Positions 8,344 through 18,043 are shown, counted from the stretch's first letter. The stretch is DNA of 64,000 nt from Pseudomonas graminis (GCF_013201545.1 NZ_CP053746.1:3127001-3191000), one strand, 5' to 3'. Notes: a model not told the origin generated them from the letters alone. Translations and numbers: made by a program.

Positions 8344-9921
8344 TCATGCCTGCGTGCTCGCTTGAGCGTGCTGATCTGCATACCAGCGATTGCGACCATT
8401 ATTTTTCGCGTAGTAGAGATAGGCATCCGCCGCTTTGATCATGCCGGCGGGGGTCGTGTCTTCCTGCGCAGGAAACCTGGCTGTGACGCCAGCGCTTGCG
8501 GTGACGATTTGCTCAGGATGATCGGCATGTTCCAGCGCGAGTCCACGGATGGCCTGCAGGATGTCCTCCGCAAGACGCCCTGCACCGTGGATGTCGGTGT
8601 CCGGGAGCAATATCGTGAATTCCTCGCCACCGTAACGAACGGCGAGGTCCGCAGGGCGTTTCAGCACGCCGCTGATGGCCTGAGCGACCTGCTGGAGGCA
8701 GTCGTCACCCGCGCCGTGGCCGTAGCGGTCGTTGAAGCGTTTGAAGTAATCGATGTCGAGCATGATCAGGGCAAGTGGGTAGCGCTGACGTTTCGCGCGC
8801 CCGATTTCGCTGTGGAGTGCCATGTCGAGGCGCCGCCGGTTGCCCAGCCCGGTCAGGCTGTCGGTCAGTGCCATGTCTTTGACCGCCTGGTGGGCGAGGC
8901 GTATTTCACTTTCCATGGCCATGCGGCGGCGCAACTGAGTGAGTACGATGAAGGCAAATCCGATAAACCCGGCAACCAGAACCAACAGCACGAGTCCGGA
9001 CTTGAACAGGTCGCGACGCCACGGCCCTACGAAGGATTCTCTCGACAGCCCCGCTTCGACCACCAGCGGGTAGCTGGACAGGGCGCGGTAAGCGTACAGC
9101 CGGTACGTGCCGTCCACGATGGCTTTGACTTCCGCGACCCCTTCGTCGGCGGTCGGCAGGTAGCGTTTGAATATCTCGCTGTCGGCCAGGCTTTGCCCCA
9201 CCATCGAATCCATGAAAGGGCGCCTGATCAGGATAGTGCCGTCGCGCATCGCCAGGACCAGCGCACCACGATCATCAATTTTGAAGTCGCCGTAGTAATC
9301 CATGAAGTAGCTGAGCTTGATGGTTCCCAGCAGCACGCCCGCGAACGAACCGTCCGGGTTATTCAGCCGTCGGGAGACCGGGATAATCAGCTCGCCGGTG
9401 GACCGGCTCTTGACCACGTTGCTGATGCGCACACGGTGATCGGTATGGGTCCGGTGATAGTTAAAGTAATCTCGGTCTGCATTGTTTGCAGTCTCCGGGG
9501 TGATGTCTTTGTCCGTGACGATCCATCGACCGTCGGGGCCGTAGATGAACAGCCCGTGGAGCTGAGGCATGAGCCTCGATTGCTGTACCATCAGGGCGTG
9601 AATGCGCGGAACGTTGATATTGGCCAGGCCGTCGCCTTCGACCCGCTCACCCAGAGCGTAGGTCAGGATGTCGACCTGCCTGATGGCGTCCTCAGCGTGC
9701 TGCGCCGTGGCACGGGCCAGATTGCTGACCGAGTCCCGGGCGAAGTCGTACGCGTGGTTGTAGTCGCGCCAGGCGCGCCACCCCTCGACCGAGATGAACG
9801 TCAGCAGCACCAGAATCATGAACGCAAGGGTCAGGCGAAACACCGCCGTGTTGCGCCCCGGGCCCAGGTCCAGCAGATCGAAGGCGCCTGACGGCGGTGG
9901 ATGCTGTTCGCCTCCTGGCAT
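8344..9921 (-). CDS. Membrane diguanylate cyclase (CACHE-GGDEF)
   Basis: 525 aa. A short cytoplasmic N-terminus is followed by TM1 (~27-47) and a periplasmic double-CACHE-like sensor (~60-300, with 'LHGLFIYGPDGRWIVTDKD' and the 'NADRDYFNYHRTH' motif typical of PAS/CACHE amine or acid sensors). TM2 (~309-329) and a GGDEF domain (~355-515) complete it. The active site is 'RYGGEEFTILLPD' at ~431 and the inhibitory I-site RxxD ('RPAD') lies five residues before it, so it should make c-di-GMP and be product-inhibited. The start has AGGAG nine bases upstream. It lies 22 bp after the CheB-domain gene on the same strand, indicating an operon. Confidence 0.93.
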   Translation of the reverse strand: MPGGEQHPPPSGAFDLLDLGPGRNTAVFRLTLAFMILVLLTFISVEGWRAWRDYNHAYDFARDSVSNLARATAQHAEDAIRQVDILTYALGERVEGDGLANINVPRIHALMVQQSRLMPQLHGLFIYGPDGRWIVTDKDITPETANNADRDYFNYHRTHTDHRVRISNVVKSRSTGELIIPVSRRLNNPDGSFAGVLLGTIKLSYFMDYYGDFKIDDRGALVLAMRDGTILIRRPFMDSMVGQSLADSEIFKRYLPTADEGVAEVKAIVDGTYRLYAYRALSSYPLVVEAGLSRESFVGPWRRDLFKSGLVLLVLVAGFIGFAFIVLTQLRRRMAMESEIRLAHQAVKDMALTDSLTGLGNRRRLDMALHSEIGRAKRQRYPLALIMLDIDYFKRFNDRYGHGAGDDCLQQVAQAISGVLKRPADLAVRYGGEEFTILLPDTDIHGAGRLAEDILQAIRGLALEHADHPEQIVTASAGVTARFPAQEDTTPAGMIKAADAYLYYAKNNGRNRWYADQHAQASTQA

Positions 9922-9943
9922 GCTCGCGGTCTCCTGTGATAGG

Positions 9944-10540
9944 TCAGCTGTGGACGCTGCCGACCGCTTTGATCAGCGCGTCTGCCATTTCTTCCGCACT
10001 CAGTTGAGGGCTCAATATGGTTTTTCGCATCGTCTCGATCGGCATGCTGGGCACCGGCGCCTCCTCGGGGCGCTGGACAAAACTCAATCCGCCGGCGTTC
10101 TTGACCGCTACCGCACCCTCCGCACCATCGGAGTCGCCGCCTGACAGCACCAGACTGATCACTCGCTCGCGAAAAACCTCGGCAGCAGTGGTGAACAGGC
10201 GATCGGCGGCAGGACGTGCGAGGTGCAGCTTGGGTCCGTCGTCGAGATGAATGATCCCGGGGGAGACGATTTCCAGATGCCGGTCAGGAGGGGCGAGGTA
10301 CACACGGCCAGGCAGCACCGGCTCGCCTTCCTCACCATAGCCTACAGGCAGCGTCGAGTAGCGACCGAGCACTGAGGCCATGTAGTCCGGACCTGAGGGG
10401 AGCGTGTGAATCACGATGAGCACTGCAGCGGAGAAATCCGCTGGCAGCTTGGCGAGCAGGTGCCGCAGGGCTTCGGTCGCGCCTCGTGAACCTGCGATGA
10501 CGACGACGTCCCTCAGCACGTGTGTATTTGTGGCGTCCAT
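9944..10540 (-). CDS. Stand-alone CheB methylesterase-domain protein
   Basis: 198 aa consisting only of a CheB catalytic domain, with no receiver. The likely triad is visible: Ser18 in 'IAGSRGATE', His45 in 'IVIHTLPSG' and Asp138 in 'LSGGDSDGAEG'. Ordinary CheB has G-S-T/S-G-G at the nucleophile, so the Arg and Ala here are small departures. Expected activity is protein-glutamate methylesterase/deamidase on a chemoreceptor. The start at 10540 (MDATNTH) has GGGAGAAAGG just before it. It is co-transcribed with the downstream diguanylate cyclase; there is no cheR in the window. Confidence 0.85.
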   Translation of the reverse strand: MDATNTHVLRDVVVIAGSRGATEALRHLLAKLPADFSAAVLIVIHTLPSGPDYMASVLGRYSTLPVGYGEEGEPVLPGRVYLAPPDRHLEIVSPGIIHLDDGPKLHLARPAADRLFTTAAEVFRERVISLVLSGGDSDGAEGAVAVKNAGGLSFVQRPEEAPVPSMPIETMRKTILSPQLSAEEMADALIKAVGSVHS

Positions 10541-10672
10541 ACCTTTCTCCCTGACTGGTTCTACAGGATGGACCCGACGCAAGCGCTTGCCGTTCCCTTT
10601 TACCTCATCAGCGGTTGCCGACGCTCTTCAGGCAATCCGCAAGGCCCTTGGGCGGGTCAACAGGCAGTAAAG

Positions 10673-10701
10673 AAGCCACGAGACGCGGAGTCTCGTGGCT
10701 T
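10673..10701 (-). terminator. Probable terminator of mqo
   Basis: A 12-bp perfect stem AAGCCACGAGAC/GTCTCGTGGCTT with a 5-nt loop, 45 bp after the mqo stop. The following minus-strand bases CTTTACTG give only a short T-run. Confidence 0.65.
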
Positions 10702-10745
10702 TCGTGAACGGCTGCAGCGGAATCGATGCAAACGGTCAGGCGTGC

Positions 10746-12386
10746 TTACAGCGCCATGTCGCTGGCGGGCTTGCTTTCAGCAGGCTTGCCCGGCGCAGCA
10801 GTGCTGGTGCCGACGCTCGGATCGAGCACCGGCGGCTTGCCCAGTTGCAGCACTTCGGCGGTGTAGTTCCACTCCTGCTGAACGGCGGCTGGCGATTCAT
10901 TCAGCTTGGTGCCATAGCTCGGCACAATCTGATGGATCTTCGCTTGCCACTCAGGCGTCGCGACCTGGGTTTTGAAGAGCTTTTCCAGGACGTTGAGCAT
11001 GATCGGTGCAGCGGTCGACGCGCCTGGCGATGCGCCCAGCAGGGCAGCGATGGTGCCGTCCTGGGAGGAAACGACTTCGGTGCCCAGTTTCAGCACGCCG
11101 CCCTTGTCCGCGTCACGCTTGATGATCTGCACGCGCTGACCGGCTTGCCACAGGCGCCAGTCTTCTTTCTTGGCGTGCGGAAAGTATTCCTGCAACGCCT
11201 TGAAACGGTCGTCGTCAGACAGCATCAACTGACCGGCGAGGTACTCGACCAGCGGGTACTGCTCGATGCCCACTTTGGTCATCGGCCAAAAGTTGTGGGT
11301 GGTCATGCTGCTGAACAGGTCGAAGTACGAACCTTCTTTCAGGAACTTGGTGGAGAAGGTGGCGAACGGGCCAAACAGAATCACGCGCTTGCCGTCGAGC
11401 ACGCGGGTGTCCAGGTGCGGAACCGACATGGGCGGCGCGCCGGTGGAGGCGATGCCGTAGGCCTTGGCCATGTGCTGCATGGCAACGGTCGGGTTCTCGG
11501 TCACCAGGAACGAACCGCCAACCGGGAAGCCTGCGTACTCCTGGGCTTCGGGAATGCCGGATTTCTGCAACAGCTTCAACGCGCCGCCGCCTGCACCGAT
11601 GAACAGGAACTTGGCGTCGGTACCGGTGGTAGTGCCGTCTTTCAGGTTCTTGTATTCGACGTGCCACGAGCCGTCGTCGTTGCGGGTGATGTCGTTGACT
11701 TCGCTGGACAGCTTCAAGTCGAAGTTCGGGCGAGTCTGCAGGTACGACACGTACTGGCGGGTCACTTCACCCCAGTTGACGTCGGTGCCGATTGGCGTCC
11801 AAGTGGTCGCCAGCTTCTGCGAAGGATCACGGCCTTCCATCATCAGCGGGACCCACTTGGCGATCTGCGCCGGGTCTTCGGAGTACTGCATCGGGCGGAA
11901 CAGCGGGCTGGCTTGCAGCGCGTCATAACGCTTTTTCAGGAACTTGATGTTGTCATCGCCCCACACGAAGCTCATGTGCGGTGTGGTGTTGATGAACGAA
12001 GGCGGGTTCTTCAGGACGCTCTGGCGGACCTGCCATGACAGGAACTGACGGGTAACCTGGAAGGCTTCGTTGATTTCGATGGCTTTGGAGATGTTGACCT
12101 TGCCGTCTTTGTCTTCAGGCGTGTAGTTCAGCTCGGCGAGGCCGGAGTGACCGGTGCCTGCGTTGTTCCAGCCGTTGGAGCTTTCTTCGGCGACCGCATC
12201 AAGACGCTCGACCATTTCCATCGACCAGCTCGGCTCGAGTTCATTGAGCCAGACGCCCAGGGTCGAACTCATGATGCCGCCGCCGATCAGCAGTACATCG
12301 ACTTTTTTGCTTTCTGCGCCGTGGGCTTGCAGGAAGGTGGCCGAAATCGCGAGGCCCAGTAGAGCGGTGCTCGTTTTCTTGAACAT
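10746..12386 (-). CDS. mqo: Malate:quinone oxidoreductase
   Basis: 546-aa FAD enzyme that oxidises malate to oxaloacetate and passes electrons to the quinone pool at the inner membrane, the main malate dehydrogenase activity in pseudomonads. The FAD-binding motif '[17 protein letters not shown]' lies at ~30-46, followed by '[21 protein letters not shown]', characteristic of Mqo; '[18 protein letters not shown]' is near the C-terminus. Unlike many Mqo, the N-terminus has a signal-peptide-like run ('[19 protein letters not shown]') ahead of the FAD motif, and the C-terminus ends in a Ser/Ala/Pro-rich tail. The start at 12386 was chosen for this N-terminus; the frame continues to 12437. Pseudomonas often has two Mqo copies; only one is here. 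Confidence 0.95.
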   Translation of the reverse strand: MFKKTSTALLGLAISATFLQAHGAESKKVDVLLIGGGIMSSTLGVWLNELEPSWSMEMVERLDAVAEESSNGWNNAGTGHSGLAELNYTPEDKDGKVNISKAIEINEAFQVTRQFLSWQVRQSVLKNPPSFINTTPHMSFVWGDDNIKFLKKRYDALQASPLFRPMQYSEDPAQIAKWVPLMMEGRDPSQKLATTWTPIGTDVNWGEVTRQYVSYLQTRPNFDLKLSSEVNDITRNDDGSWHVEYKNLKDGTTTGTDAKFLFIGAGGGALKLLQKSGIPEAQEYAGFPVGGSFLVTENPTVAMQHMAKAYGIASTGAPPMSVPHLDTRVLDGKRVILFGPFATFSTKFLKEGSYFDLFSSMTTHNFWPMTKVGIEQYPLVEYLAGQLMLSDDDRFKALQEYFPHAKKEDWRLWQAGQRVQIIKRDADKGGVLKLGTEVVSSQDGTIAALLGASPGASTAAPIMLNVLEKLFKTQVATPEWQAKIHQIVPSYGTKLNESPAAVQQEWNYTAEVLQLGKPPVLDPSVGTSTAAPGKPAESKPASDMAL

Positions 12387-12764
12387 CGAATCATCCAATA
12401 GATAGAAAGTTATCCGCCTGCAGCATTCGTCGCGCAACGTCCTGCAGTGCCGGGCGCCAGTGTGCGGCGCGAACGTCAGACAGGCTTCGCTCTCGGAAAA
12501 CGAGGAGGAAGGGTCAAGAGGCCAGTGAACAGGTCGACCTCGTGTTCTATGTCCCTCGGTGCTGTGCTTTTTATTCGATCATTGGAATCAGCAGCTTGAG
12601 TAAACATCATCCACCGCAGAACCTGGTCATCAGGCCCATCCCCTGCGGCGGGCGGGGATTGTACCCGAAATGTCATTTTCGACAAATCGGGTGTCAAATT
12701 AGTCAATACGCCATTTTGTCTCAGGGTGGCGATTAGCTGGCCGGGCGCCGAAACGCCAAGCCGG
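12387..12764. other. Intergenic region upstream of mqo
   Basis: No gene seen. On the minus strand a possible promoter is TTGTCG (12685-12680), 16-bp spacer, TACAAT (12663-12658), giving a long (~270-base) mqo leader. No clear terminator for the chemoreceptor gene ending at 12765. Confidence 0.4.
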
Positions 12765-14405
12765 TTACAGGGTGAATTTGCCCACCATGGCGTGGAATGA
12801 CACGGCCAGTCGCGACAGCGCCTGACTCGACGCGCTGGTCTGGTTGGCACCCGCGGCGGTCTGCGTCGACAGGTCCTGGATGTTCACCAGATTGCGGTCT
12901 ACTTCGCGAGCCACTTGCGCCTGCTCTTCCGCGGCGCTGGCGATGACCAGGTTGCGTTCGTTCATCTGGCTGACGCCTTCGCTGATGCGTTCCAGTGCGC
13001 GGCCGGCCTCGGTCGCCAGCGACTGAGTGTGCACGGCGATTGCCTGACTCTTGCCCATGGCCTGTACGGCTTCGTCGGCGCCATTGCGCACCTTGGTGAT
13101 CATCGACTCGATTTCGCCGGTGGAGGTCTGAGTGCGGTGGGCGAGGGCACGTACTTCGTCCGCCACCACCGCAAAGCCTCGGCCCTGCTCGCCGGCGCGG
13201 GCGGCTTCGATGGCGGCATTGAGCGCCAGCAGGTTGGTCTGCTCGGCGATCCCGCGGATCACGTCGAGCACTTTTGTGATGTCGCGGATCTGCCCGGCCA
13301 GCGCTTCGACGCGTTGGGTCGAGTCGGTGATTTCCACGGTCATGGTGTTCATCGCGGTGACAGCCTGTTGCACTTGTTGCTGGCCCTTGATGGCATCTTC
13401 GGAGGTCTGCGCAGACACCTGCGACGCGCTGGCGGCGTTGCGCGCCACTTCTTCCACCGCAGCGGTCATCTCGTTGACGGCCGTGGCGGCTTGCTGGATT
13501 TCATCGTTCTGACGCATGAGCCCGCGGGTGCTGTCGTCAGTGACCATGGTCAGTTCTTCAGCGGCGGACGCCAGTTGGTCCGACGCGGTGGCGATCTGCT
13601 GAACCGTGCCTTTGAGGCTGCCCTGCATGTTGGACAGCGCCTTGAGCAACTGACCGGTTTCATCCTGGCCGCCACCCTGGATGGACTGACTCAAATCACC
13701 CGCCGCCACCCGGGTGGCGCTGGCCACCGATTGGTAAATAGGCCGGGTGATCATTCGCGTGACGATCAGCCCCAACGTGATTGCGCACACCACCGCGATC
13801 AACGAACCGATGATCAGCGTCCAAGTGACCTGCTTGTCCGTTTCAACCCCCGCCTGTGCCTGTTCGTTGGCCTGACGCATGTTGGATTCGATCATGAGTT
13901 TCAGTTCACCCATGGTCTTGCGATAGCTGGGCGTCACGCTGGTGGCCGCCAGTTTGCTGGCTTGCTCCAGGTCGCCGCTCTGCGCCACAGACAGCGCATT
14001 GAGGGCGGCGCTGATGTAAGCGGCCCAGTCGCGTTCGAAGTCATCGCCTGCGGCTTTTTCATCCGGATCAAGCGGCGTTGAGCGATAGGCCTTGAAGTCG
14101 GTCTCGGCCTGGGCCTGATTTTCTTTCAGTGACTGGATCGCCGCGTTGATGTCGTCCGGGTTGGCCTTGAGGGCGCTCAGTCCGATGGCCTTGAAAAAGT
14201 CGCGGTTGGTGGCGATGACGTTGGCCTTCACCGAATCGACTTTGGCGATCGATACCAGATTGTCGCTTACCGTGTTTTCAAACAGCTCGTAAAGCCGCGA
14301 GATACCGCTCTGACCCAGCACGCCCACGACCACGGTGATCAGCGCACACAGGCAGAAAGCCGAAAGGAGCTTGGTCTTCAATTTCAGGTCGGTCAGCCAG
14401 GACAT
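12765..14405 (-). CDS. Methyl-accepting chemotaxis protein
   Basis: 546-aa chemoreceptor. TM1 (~10-32, 'LLSAFCLCALITVVVGVLG') is followed by a four-helix-bundle periplasmic ligand domain (~33-185), TM2 (~188-208), a HAMP domain (~210-262) and a cytoplasmic signalling domain. The conserved hairpin tip 'GRGFAVVADEVRALAHR' lies at ~405-425. Methylatable Glu/Gln-rich helices flank it. No C-terminal CheR/CheB-tethering pentapeptide is seen (it ends KFTL). Ligand unknown. A GTG nine bases upstream (14414) is an alternative start; neither has a good ribosome binding site. It is divergent from the response regulator/kinase pair. Confidence 0.92.
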   Translation of the reverse strand: MSWLTDLKLKTKLLSAFCLCALITVVVGVLGQSGISRLYELFENTVSDNLVSIAKVDSVKANVIATNRDFFKAIGLSALKANPDDINAAIQSLKENQAQAETDFKAYRSTPLDPDEKAAGDDFERDWAAYISAALNALSVAQSGDLEQASKLAATSVTPSYRKTMGELKLMIESNMRQANEQAQAGVETDKQVTWTLIIGSLIAVVCAITLGLIVTRMITRPIYQSVASATRVAAGDLSQSIQGGGQDETGQLLKALSNMQGSLKGTVQQIATASDQLASAAEELTMVTDDSTRGLMRQNDEIQQAATAVNEMTAAVEEVARNAASASQVSAQTSEDAIKGQQQVQQAVTAMNTMTVEITDSTQRVEALAGQIRDITKVLDVIRGIAEQTNLLALNAAIEAARAGEQGRGFAVVADEVRALAHRTQTSTGEIESMITKVRNGADEAVQAMGKSQAIAVHTQSLATEAGRALERISEGVSQMNERNLVIASAAEEQAQVAREVDRNLVNIQDLSTQTAAGANQTSASSQALSRLAVSFHAMVGKFTL

Positions 14406-14714
14406 GGGGTGCACTCGAAGGGAATGGGTTGTTGCTGTTGGCTACGCGTTGCATGACTGGATATCGGCGGCACGCTCAAGGACTTTACCCGGCCGTGTAC
14501 GCCTCTTTCGGCGTCGATGCCCCGTCAACCCGGCGCACGCCTCGTCACTTTTCCCGTGCGGCGTGCCTAAGCTTTGCCCTGCAGCCGCCGATAACTCGGA
14601 CAAGCGGCGTCATGCCGCAACTCTATTGGCCGTCTCTGCCCGGACGTTGGGAACGAGACCGCCGCCCTTGCAAGTGCCTCAGGGCCGACTATTTATCCGG
14701 TGACAGGAATCTCG

Positions 14715-16319
14715 ATGCTGGCGTGGAACCAAAAAACCTTTCTGATCGTCGACGATTTTTCCGACTTCCGCAGTTCGGTCCGCTCGATGCTGCGCGAGCT
14801 GGGCGTCAGGGCAGTGGACACTGCCGACACCGGCGAAGAGGCGCTGAAGATGTGCGCGCAGAAGCGCTACGACTTCATCCTCCACGACTTCAATTTGGGC
14901 GATGGCAAGAAAAACGGCCAGCAGGTGCTTGAAGACCTGATGACCGATCGGCTGATCAGCCATGAAAGCGTGTTCGTCATGGTCACCGCTGAAAACAGCC
15001 AGGCGATGGTGATGAGCGCCCTGGAGTGGGAGCCCGATGCGTACCTCACCAAGCCGTTCAACCGCGCGAGCCTGGCTCAGCGTCTGGAGAAGATCGTCCA
15101 GCGCAAGACCCTGCTCAAACCGATCCTGCAAGCGCTCGATCGCAGCAACCCCACCGAAGTGCTGGCGGCCTGCCTCGCGCTGACCAAACAGGACCCCCGT
15201 TTTGCGCCGCTGTGCCTGCGCTACAAGGCCGACGCACTGCGTGACCTCAACCAGCACGAGCCGCTGGAAGCCTTTCTCAAGTCGATCCTCGCGGACCGCC
15301 CGCAACCCTGGGCGTATGCGGCATTGGGCAGGCTGCTGTTCAAGCGCGGCCGCAATGCCGAAGCGCAAGCCGTGTACGAAGAAGCGATTCGCGCCTTCAA
15401 CGCCATGCCAGTGTTGTACGACGGGCTGGCCGATGTGTTGGTGGCCAGCGGCGACAACAAGCGCGCCCAGAAGATGCTGGAAGAGGCGGTGCGCTTGTCG
15501 CCCTACGCCGTTCGCCGTCAGCGTTTGCTGGGCAAGCTGGCGCTGGAAAATGAGGACTTCGACGGTGCGTCCAAAGCGTATCGTCAGGCCGTTTCCCAGG
15601 GCCAGTTTTCTCGCTTCAAGGACCCGGAAACCAACCTGGGTTTTGCTCAGGCATTGATCAGCCGTGGCGGCGAGCGCGGACTGGATGCGCGCACTCGTGT
15701 GGAGATCAACCAGACCCTGACCGAAGTCGCCAAAGAGAACGGCAACGATGCCGGCCTGCAGGTGCGCGCGCGTCTGATGAAAGCCACCAGCGTCGCGTCT
15801 TCCGATCCGGACATGGCCGCCAAGCTGACCGAGCAGGCGATGGAGCGGCTTGAGGGCATGGAGCAGTTTCTCAGCGCCGATGCGGCGCTGGCAGTGGCGT
15901 CGCAGCTCAAGGCCCTCGGCCAGGAAAACGCCGGCGCGGGCATTCTGAAAAGCTGTGCCGAGATTTACGGCGACGATCCGGTGGTCATGCAGAACATCGC
16001 GAAGCAGACCGACGATCCCGAGATTCTCGGTGCGGGCAAAGCGGCTATCGACTTCAACGTTCAGGGCATTCGCTGCTACCGCGCCGGCAAGCTCGGCGAG
16101 GCGCAGGATCTATTCCGCCAGGGCCTGGCCCTGCAACCGAAGAACATCAGTATCGCCCTGAACATGGCGCAGTCGCTGCTGCACATGGGCGTTCAGAACC
16201 TCGACGCGGCGAGCTTGGCGGAATGCCAGAACAGTCTCAAGATGGTCGGCAAGATGCCAGAGACCGACCCGCGCTTCGAGCGCTTCCAGAAACTGCGGCT
16301 GAGGGCTTTCGGCGAATGA
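14715..16319 (+). CDS. Response regulator with TPR output domain
   Basis: 534 aa. The receiver domain (~7-125) has the acidic pair Asp13/Asp14, phosphoacceptor Asp58 in 'FILHDFNLG' and the conserved Lys in 'YLTKPF'. The remainder is all helical TPR-like repeats (for example 'AYAALGRLLFKRGRNAEAQAVYEEAIR', split here for length: AYAALGRLLFKRGRN / AEAQAVYEEAIR), with no DNA-binding or enzymatic output, so it probably acts by protein-protein contacts. The start at 14715 (MLAWNQ) has ACAGGA with a 6-base spacer; a GTG at 14700 is the alternative. It overlaps the following kinase gene by four bases (ATGA), so the two are translationally coupled and presumably partners. Confidence 0.88.
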   Translation: MLAWNQKTFLIVDDFSDFRSSVRSMLRELGVRAVDTADTGEEALKMCAQKRYDFILHDFNLGDGKKNGQQVLEDLMTDRLISHESVFVMVTAENSQAMVMSALEWEPDAYLTKPFNRASLAQRLEKIVQRKTLLKPILQALDRSNPTEVLAACLALTKQDPRFAPLCLRYKADALRDLNQHEPLEAFLKSILADRPQPWAYAALGRLLFKRGRNAEAQAVYEEAIRAFNAMPVLYDGLADVLVASGDNKRAQKMLEEAVRLSPYAVRRQRLLGKLALENEDFDGASKAYRQAVSQGQFSRFKDPETNLGFAQALISRGGERGLDARTRVEINQTLTEVAKENGNDAGLQVRARLMKATSVASSDPDMAAKLTEQAMERLEGMEQFLSADAALAVASQLKALGQENAGAGILKSCAEIYGDDPVVMQNIAKQTDDPEILGAGKAAIDFNVQGIRCYRAGKLGEAQDLFRQGLALQPKNISIALNMAQSLLHMGVQNLDAASLAECQNSLKMVGKMPETDPRFERFQKLRLRAFGE

Positions 16320-17008
16320 AAGATCAGGATCTCGGGCTCGACTTCTCTATGGTGATTGCTTCCACTGTCCATGACATGAAGAACTCGCTGGGTTCGTTGA
16401 TTCAGGCCCACGGTCAATGGGTCAGGCAGCTTCCCGAGAACTGTCGTGGTACGCCGGATCAGGGTGTCATCGATTACGAATTCGCCCACCTGAACGGCAT
16501 GCTGGTGCAACTGCTTGGGCTGTACAAGCTGGGGGTCAACCAGTTGCCGTTGCGCCCGGATTATCACGAGCTGGACGATTTCATCGAAGCACAGCTGGCC
16601 TTCCATCAGGAAGTTCTCGTCAGTCGCGGCATCTCTGCCCGCTTTACCGTCGATGCTTTCGATTTGCCGGGTTTCTTTGATCGCGAGCTGGTGGGCTCGG
16701 TGGTGTCCAACGTGGTCATCAACGCCATTCGCTTTGCGCGCAGCGAAGTGCTGATTACGGCAGGACAGGTCGGCGAGCAACTGGTGATCAGCATCAACGA
16801 CGACGGCCCGGGCTTTCCCGCGCGCATGATCGAGGAGCAGACCGACTACGTGCTGGGGATCAACCAGAACAGCGGCAGCACGGGGTTGGGTTTGTATTTC
16901 GCGGCGAACATTGCCCGGCAGCATCAGCGCAAAGGCGTCCCCGGCCACATCGAAATTGCCAACGGCGGCGCCTTGGGTGGCGGGTTGTTCAGTATTTATC
17001 TGCCCTGA
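16316..17008 (+). CDS. Minimal soluble sensor histidine kinase
   Basis: 230 aa, with no membrane segment or sensory domain. The H-box sits almost at the N-terminus (His19 in 'ASTVHDMKNSLGSL'). It is followed by a HATPase_c domain with N-box 'NVVINAIRFA', G1 'NDDGPGFP' and G2 'GSTGLGLYFAANIA'. It is thus a complete but very short kinase that must receive its signal from another protein, plausibly the TPR response regulator it overlaps or the neighbouring chemoreceptor. The start is fixed by the ATGA overlap at 16316-16319; the longer frame from 16223 would run into the upstream gene. Confidence 0.85.
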   Translation: MKDQDLGLDFSMVIASTVHDMKNSLGSLIQAHGQWVRQLPENCRGTPDQGVIDYEFAHLNGMLVQLLGLYKLGVNQLPLRPDYHELDDFIEAQLAFHQEVLVSRGISARFTVDAFDLPGFFDRELVGSVVSNVVINAIRFARSEVLITAGQVGEQLVISINDDGPGFPARMIEEQTDYVLGINQNSGSTGLGLYFAANIARQHQRKGVPGHIEIANGGALGGGLFSIYLP

Positions 17009-17082
17009 CAACAATGACGCTGTGGGCGAATCTGTGGGAGCGTAAGCCGCCTGATGGTGGACACGGTAGGAGCGTCTGCCAA

Positions 17083-17805
17083 TTAAAGCTTCACGCCTTT
17101 TCCGAGCACCACATTCAGCGCGTTGCGCGCATCGTCCAGTTGTACCAGCGTGGCGTGATGGGCGCCCAGTGCATCGCGGTTTTCGATGGCGGTGAGGATA
17201 GCGCGATGGCGAGGTAATGCCAGTTCGTGCAGGTTCGGGCGCTTGTTGGAATGCTTCAACGCCTCGCGCAGTGCCAGCGACAGCATGTTGCACAGGTGCG
17301 CGAGCAGGTCGTTGTGTGTAGCGTCGGCGATGCGGCTGTGGAAATCGAGGTCGGGTTGCAGCACGTCTTCGACGGTCGGCGCCGCAGCCATGCGCTCGTA
17401 GGCTTCGCTAATGGCGGTGAGGTCTTCGGGGGTCGCATGTTGCGCGGCGAGGGCGGCGGCGGCCGGTTCGATGATGCTGCGCACGCTGGTGAGCAGGGCG
17501 AAAAATTCATTCTGCGGCGAGCTTTGCATCAGCCAGTGCAGAACGTCCGGATCGAGGATGTGCCATTCGCGCCGCGGCTTGACCACCGTGCCCACCCGCG
17601 GCCGGGAATACACCAGCCCTTTGGCGACCAACACCCGCGTGGCTTCGCGCAGCACCGGACGGCTGACCGCATATTCTTCACAGAGCAAGGCTTCGGCGGG
17701 GAGCTTGTCGTCGGGCTTGAAGCGGCCCGAGACAATCTGCATGCCGATGTCCTGGACAATGCGCGAGTGCATGCTTTTACGGTCGGAGGGCTTACGGTAA
17801 TCCAT
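17083..17805 (-). CDS. GntR family regulator, FadR (FCD) subfamily
   Basis: 240 aa. The N-terminal winged helix-turn-helix (~10-75) carries 'LPAEALLCEEYAVSRPVLREA' and 'GLVYSRPRVGTVV'. The C-terminal all-helical FCD ligand domain (~90-225) has the metal/acid-binding residues in 'DLDFHSRIADATHNDLL' and 'LPRHRAILTAIENRD'. Similar to regulators of galactonate/arabinonate-type operons (DgoR-like). Its gene lies 333 bp from the dehydratase, on the same strand. A site fitting the FadR-subfamily operator consensus lies at 19986-19996, and a second inverted repeat (CATTG-N5-CAATG, 17849-17863) lies about 45 bp before its own start, suggesting autoregulation. Usual action: repressor released by the sugar acid or its keto-deoxy derivative. 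Confidence 0.87.
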   Translation of the reverse strand: MDYRKPSDRKSMHSRIVQDIGMQIVSGRFKPDDKLPAEALLCEEYAVSRPVLREATRVLVAKGLVYSRPRVGTVVKPRREWHILDPDVLHWLMQSSPQNEFFALLTSVRSIIEPAAAALAAQHATPEDLTAISEAYERMAAAPTVEDVLQPDLDFHSRIADATHNDLLAHLCNMLSLALREALKHSNKRPNLHELALPRHRAILTAIENRDALGAHHATLVQLDDARNALNVVLGKGVKL

Positions 17806-17910
17806 GGTGCGCGGGGCGATCCTGAGCGGTGAATGCGGCGCATCATAGCATTGGCGGACAATGAGGCGCGCCGCTCGAAATGACCTGAGATTGTTCGGCT
17901 GAACACCGAA

Positions 17911-18004
17911 CCTGTGGGAGCGAGCTTGCTCGCGAAAGCTTATGTCCAGCCGCCAGAGATGCAGCGGCTGGACTGACGTCTTCGCGAGCAAGCTCGCTCC
18001 CACC
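17911..18004. repeat. REP pair (inverted, REPIN-like)
   Basis: Two type-1 REP palindromes facing each other: GGGAGCGAGCTTGCTCGCG at the left and CGCGAGCAAGCTCGCTCCC at the right, about 50 bp apart, between the GntR gene and the dehydratase. Confidence 0.9.
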
Positions 18005-18043
18005 AGACCGTGGCTGACTTGAGATTTCGAGCCATGCCGAGGA

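Noticed and set aside
8362..9891. 509-residue plus-strand frame across the diguanylate cyclase
   Set aside because: Antisense of a protein with intact GGEEF and I-site; composition typical of shadow frames.
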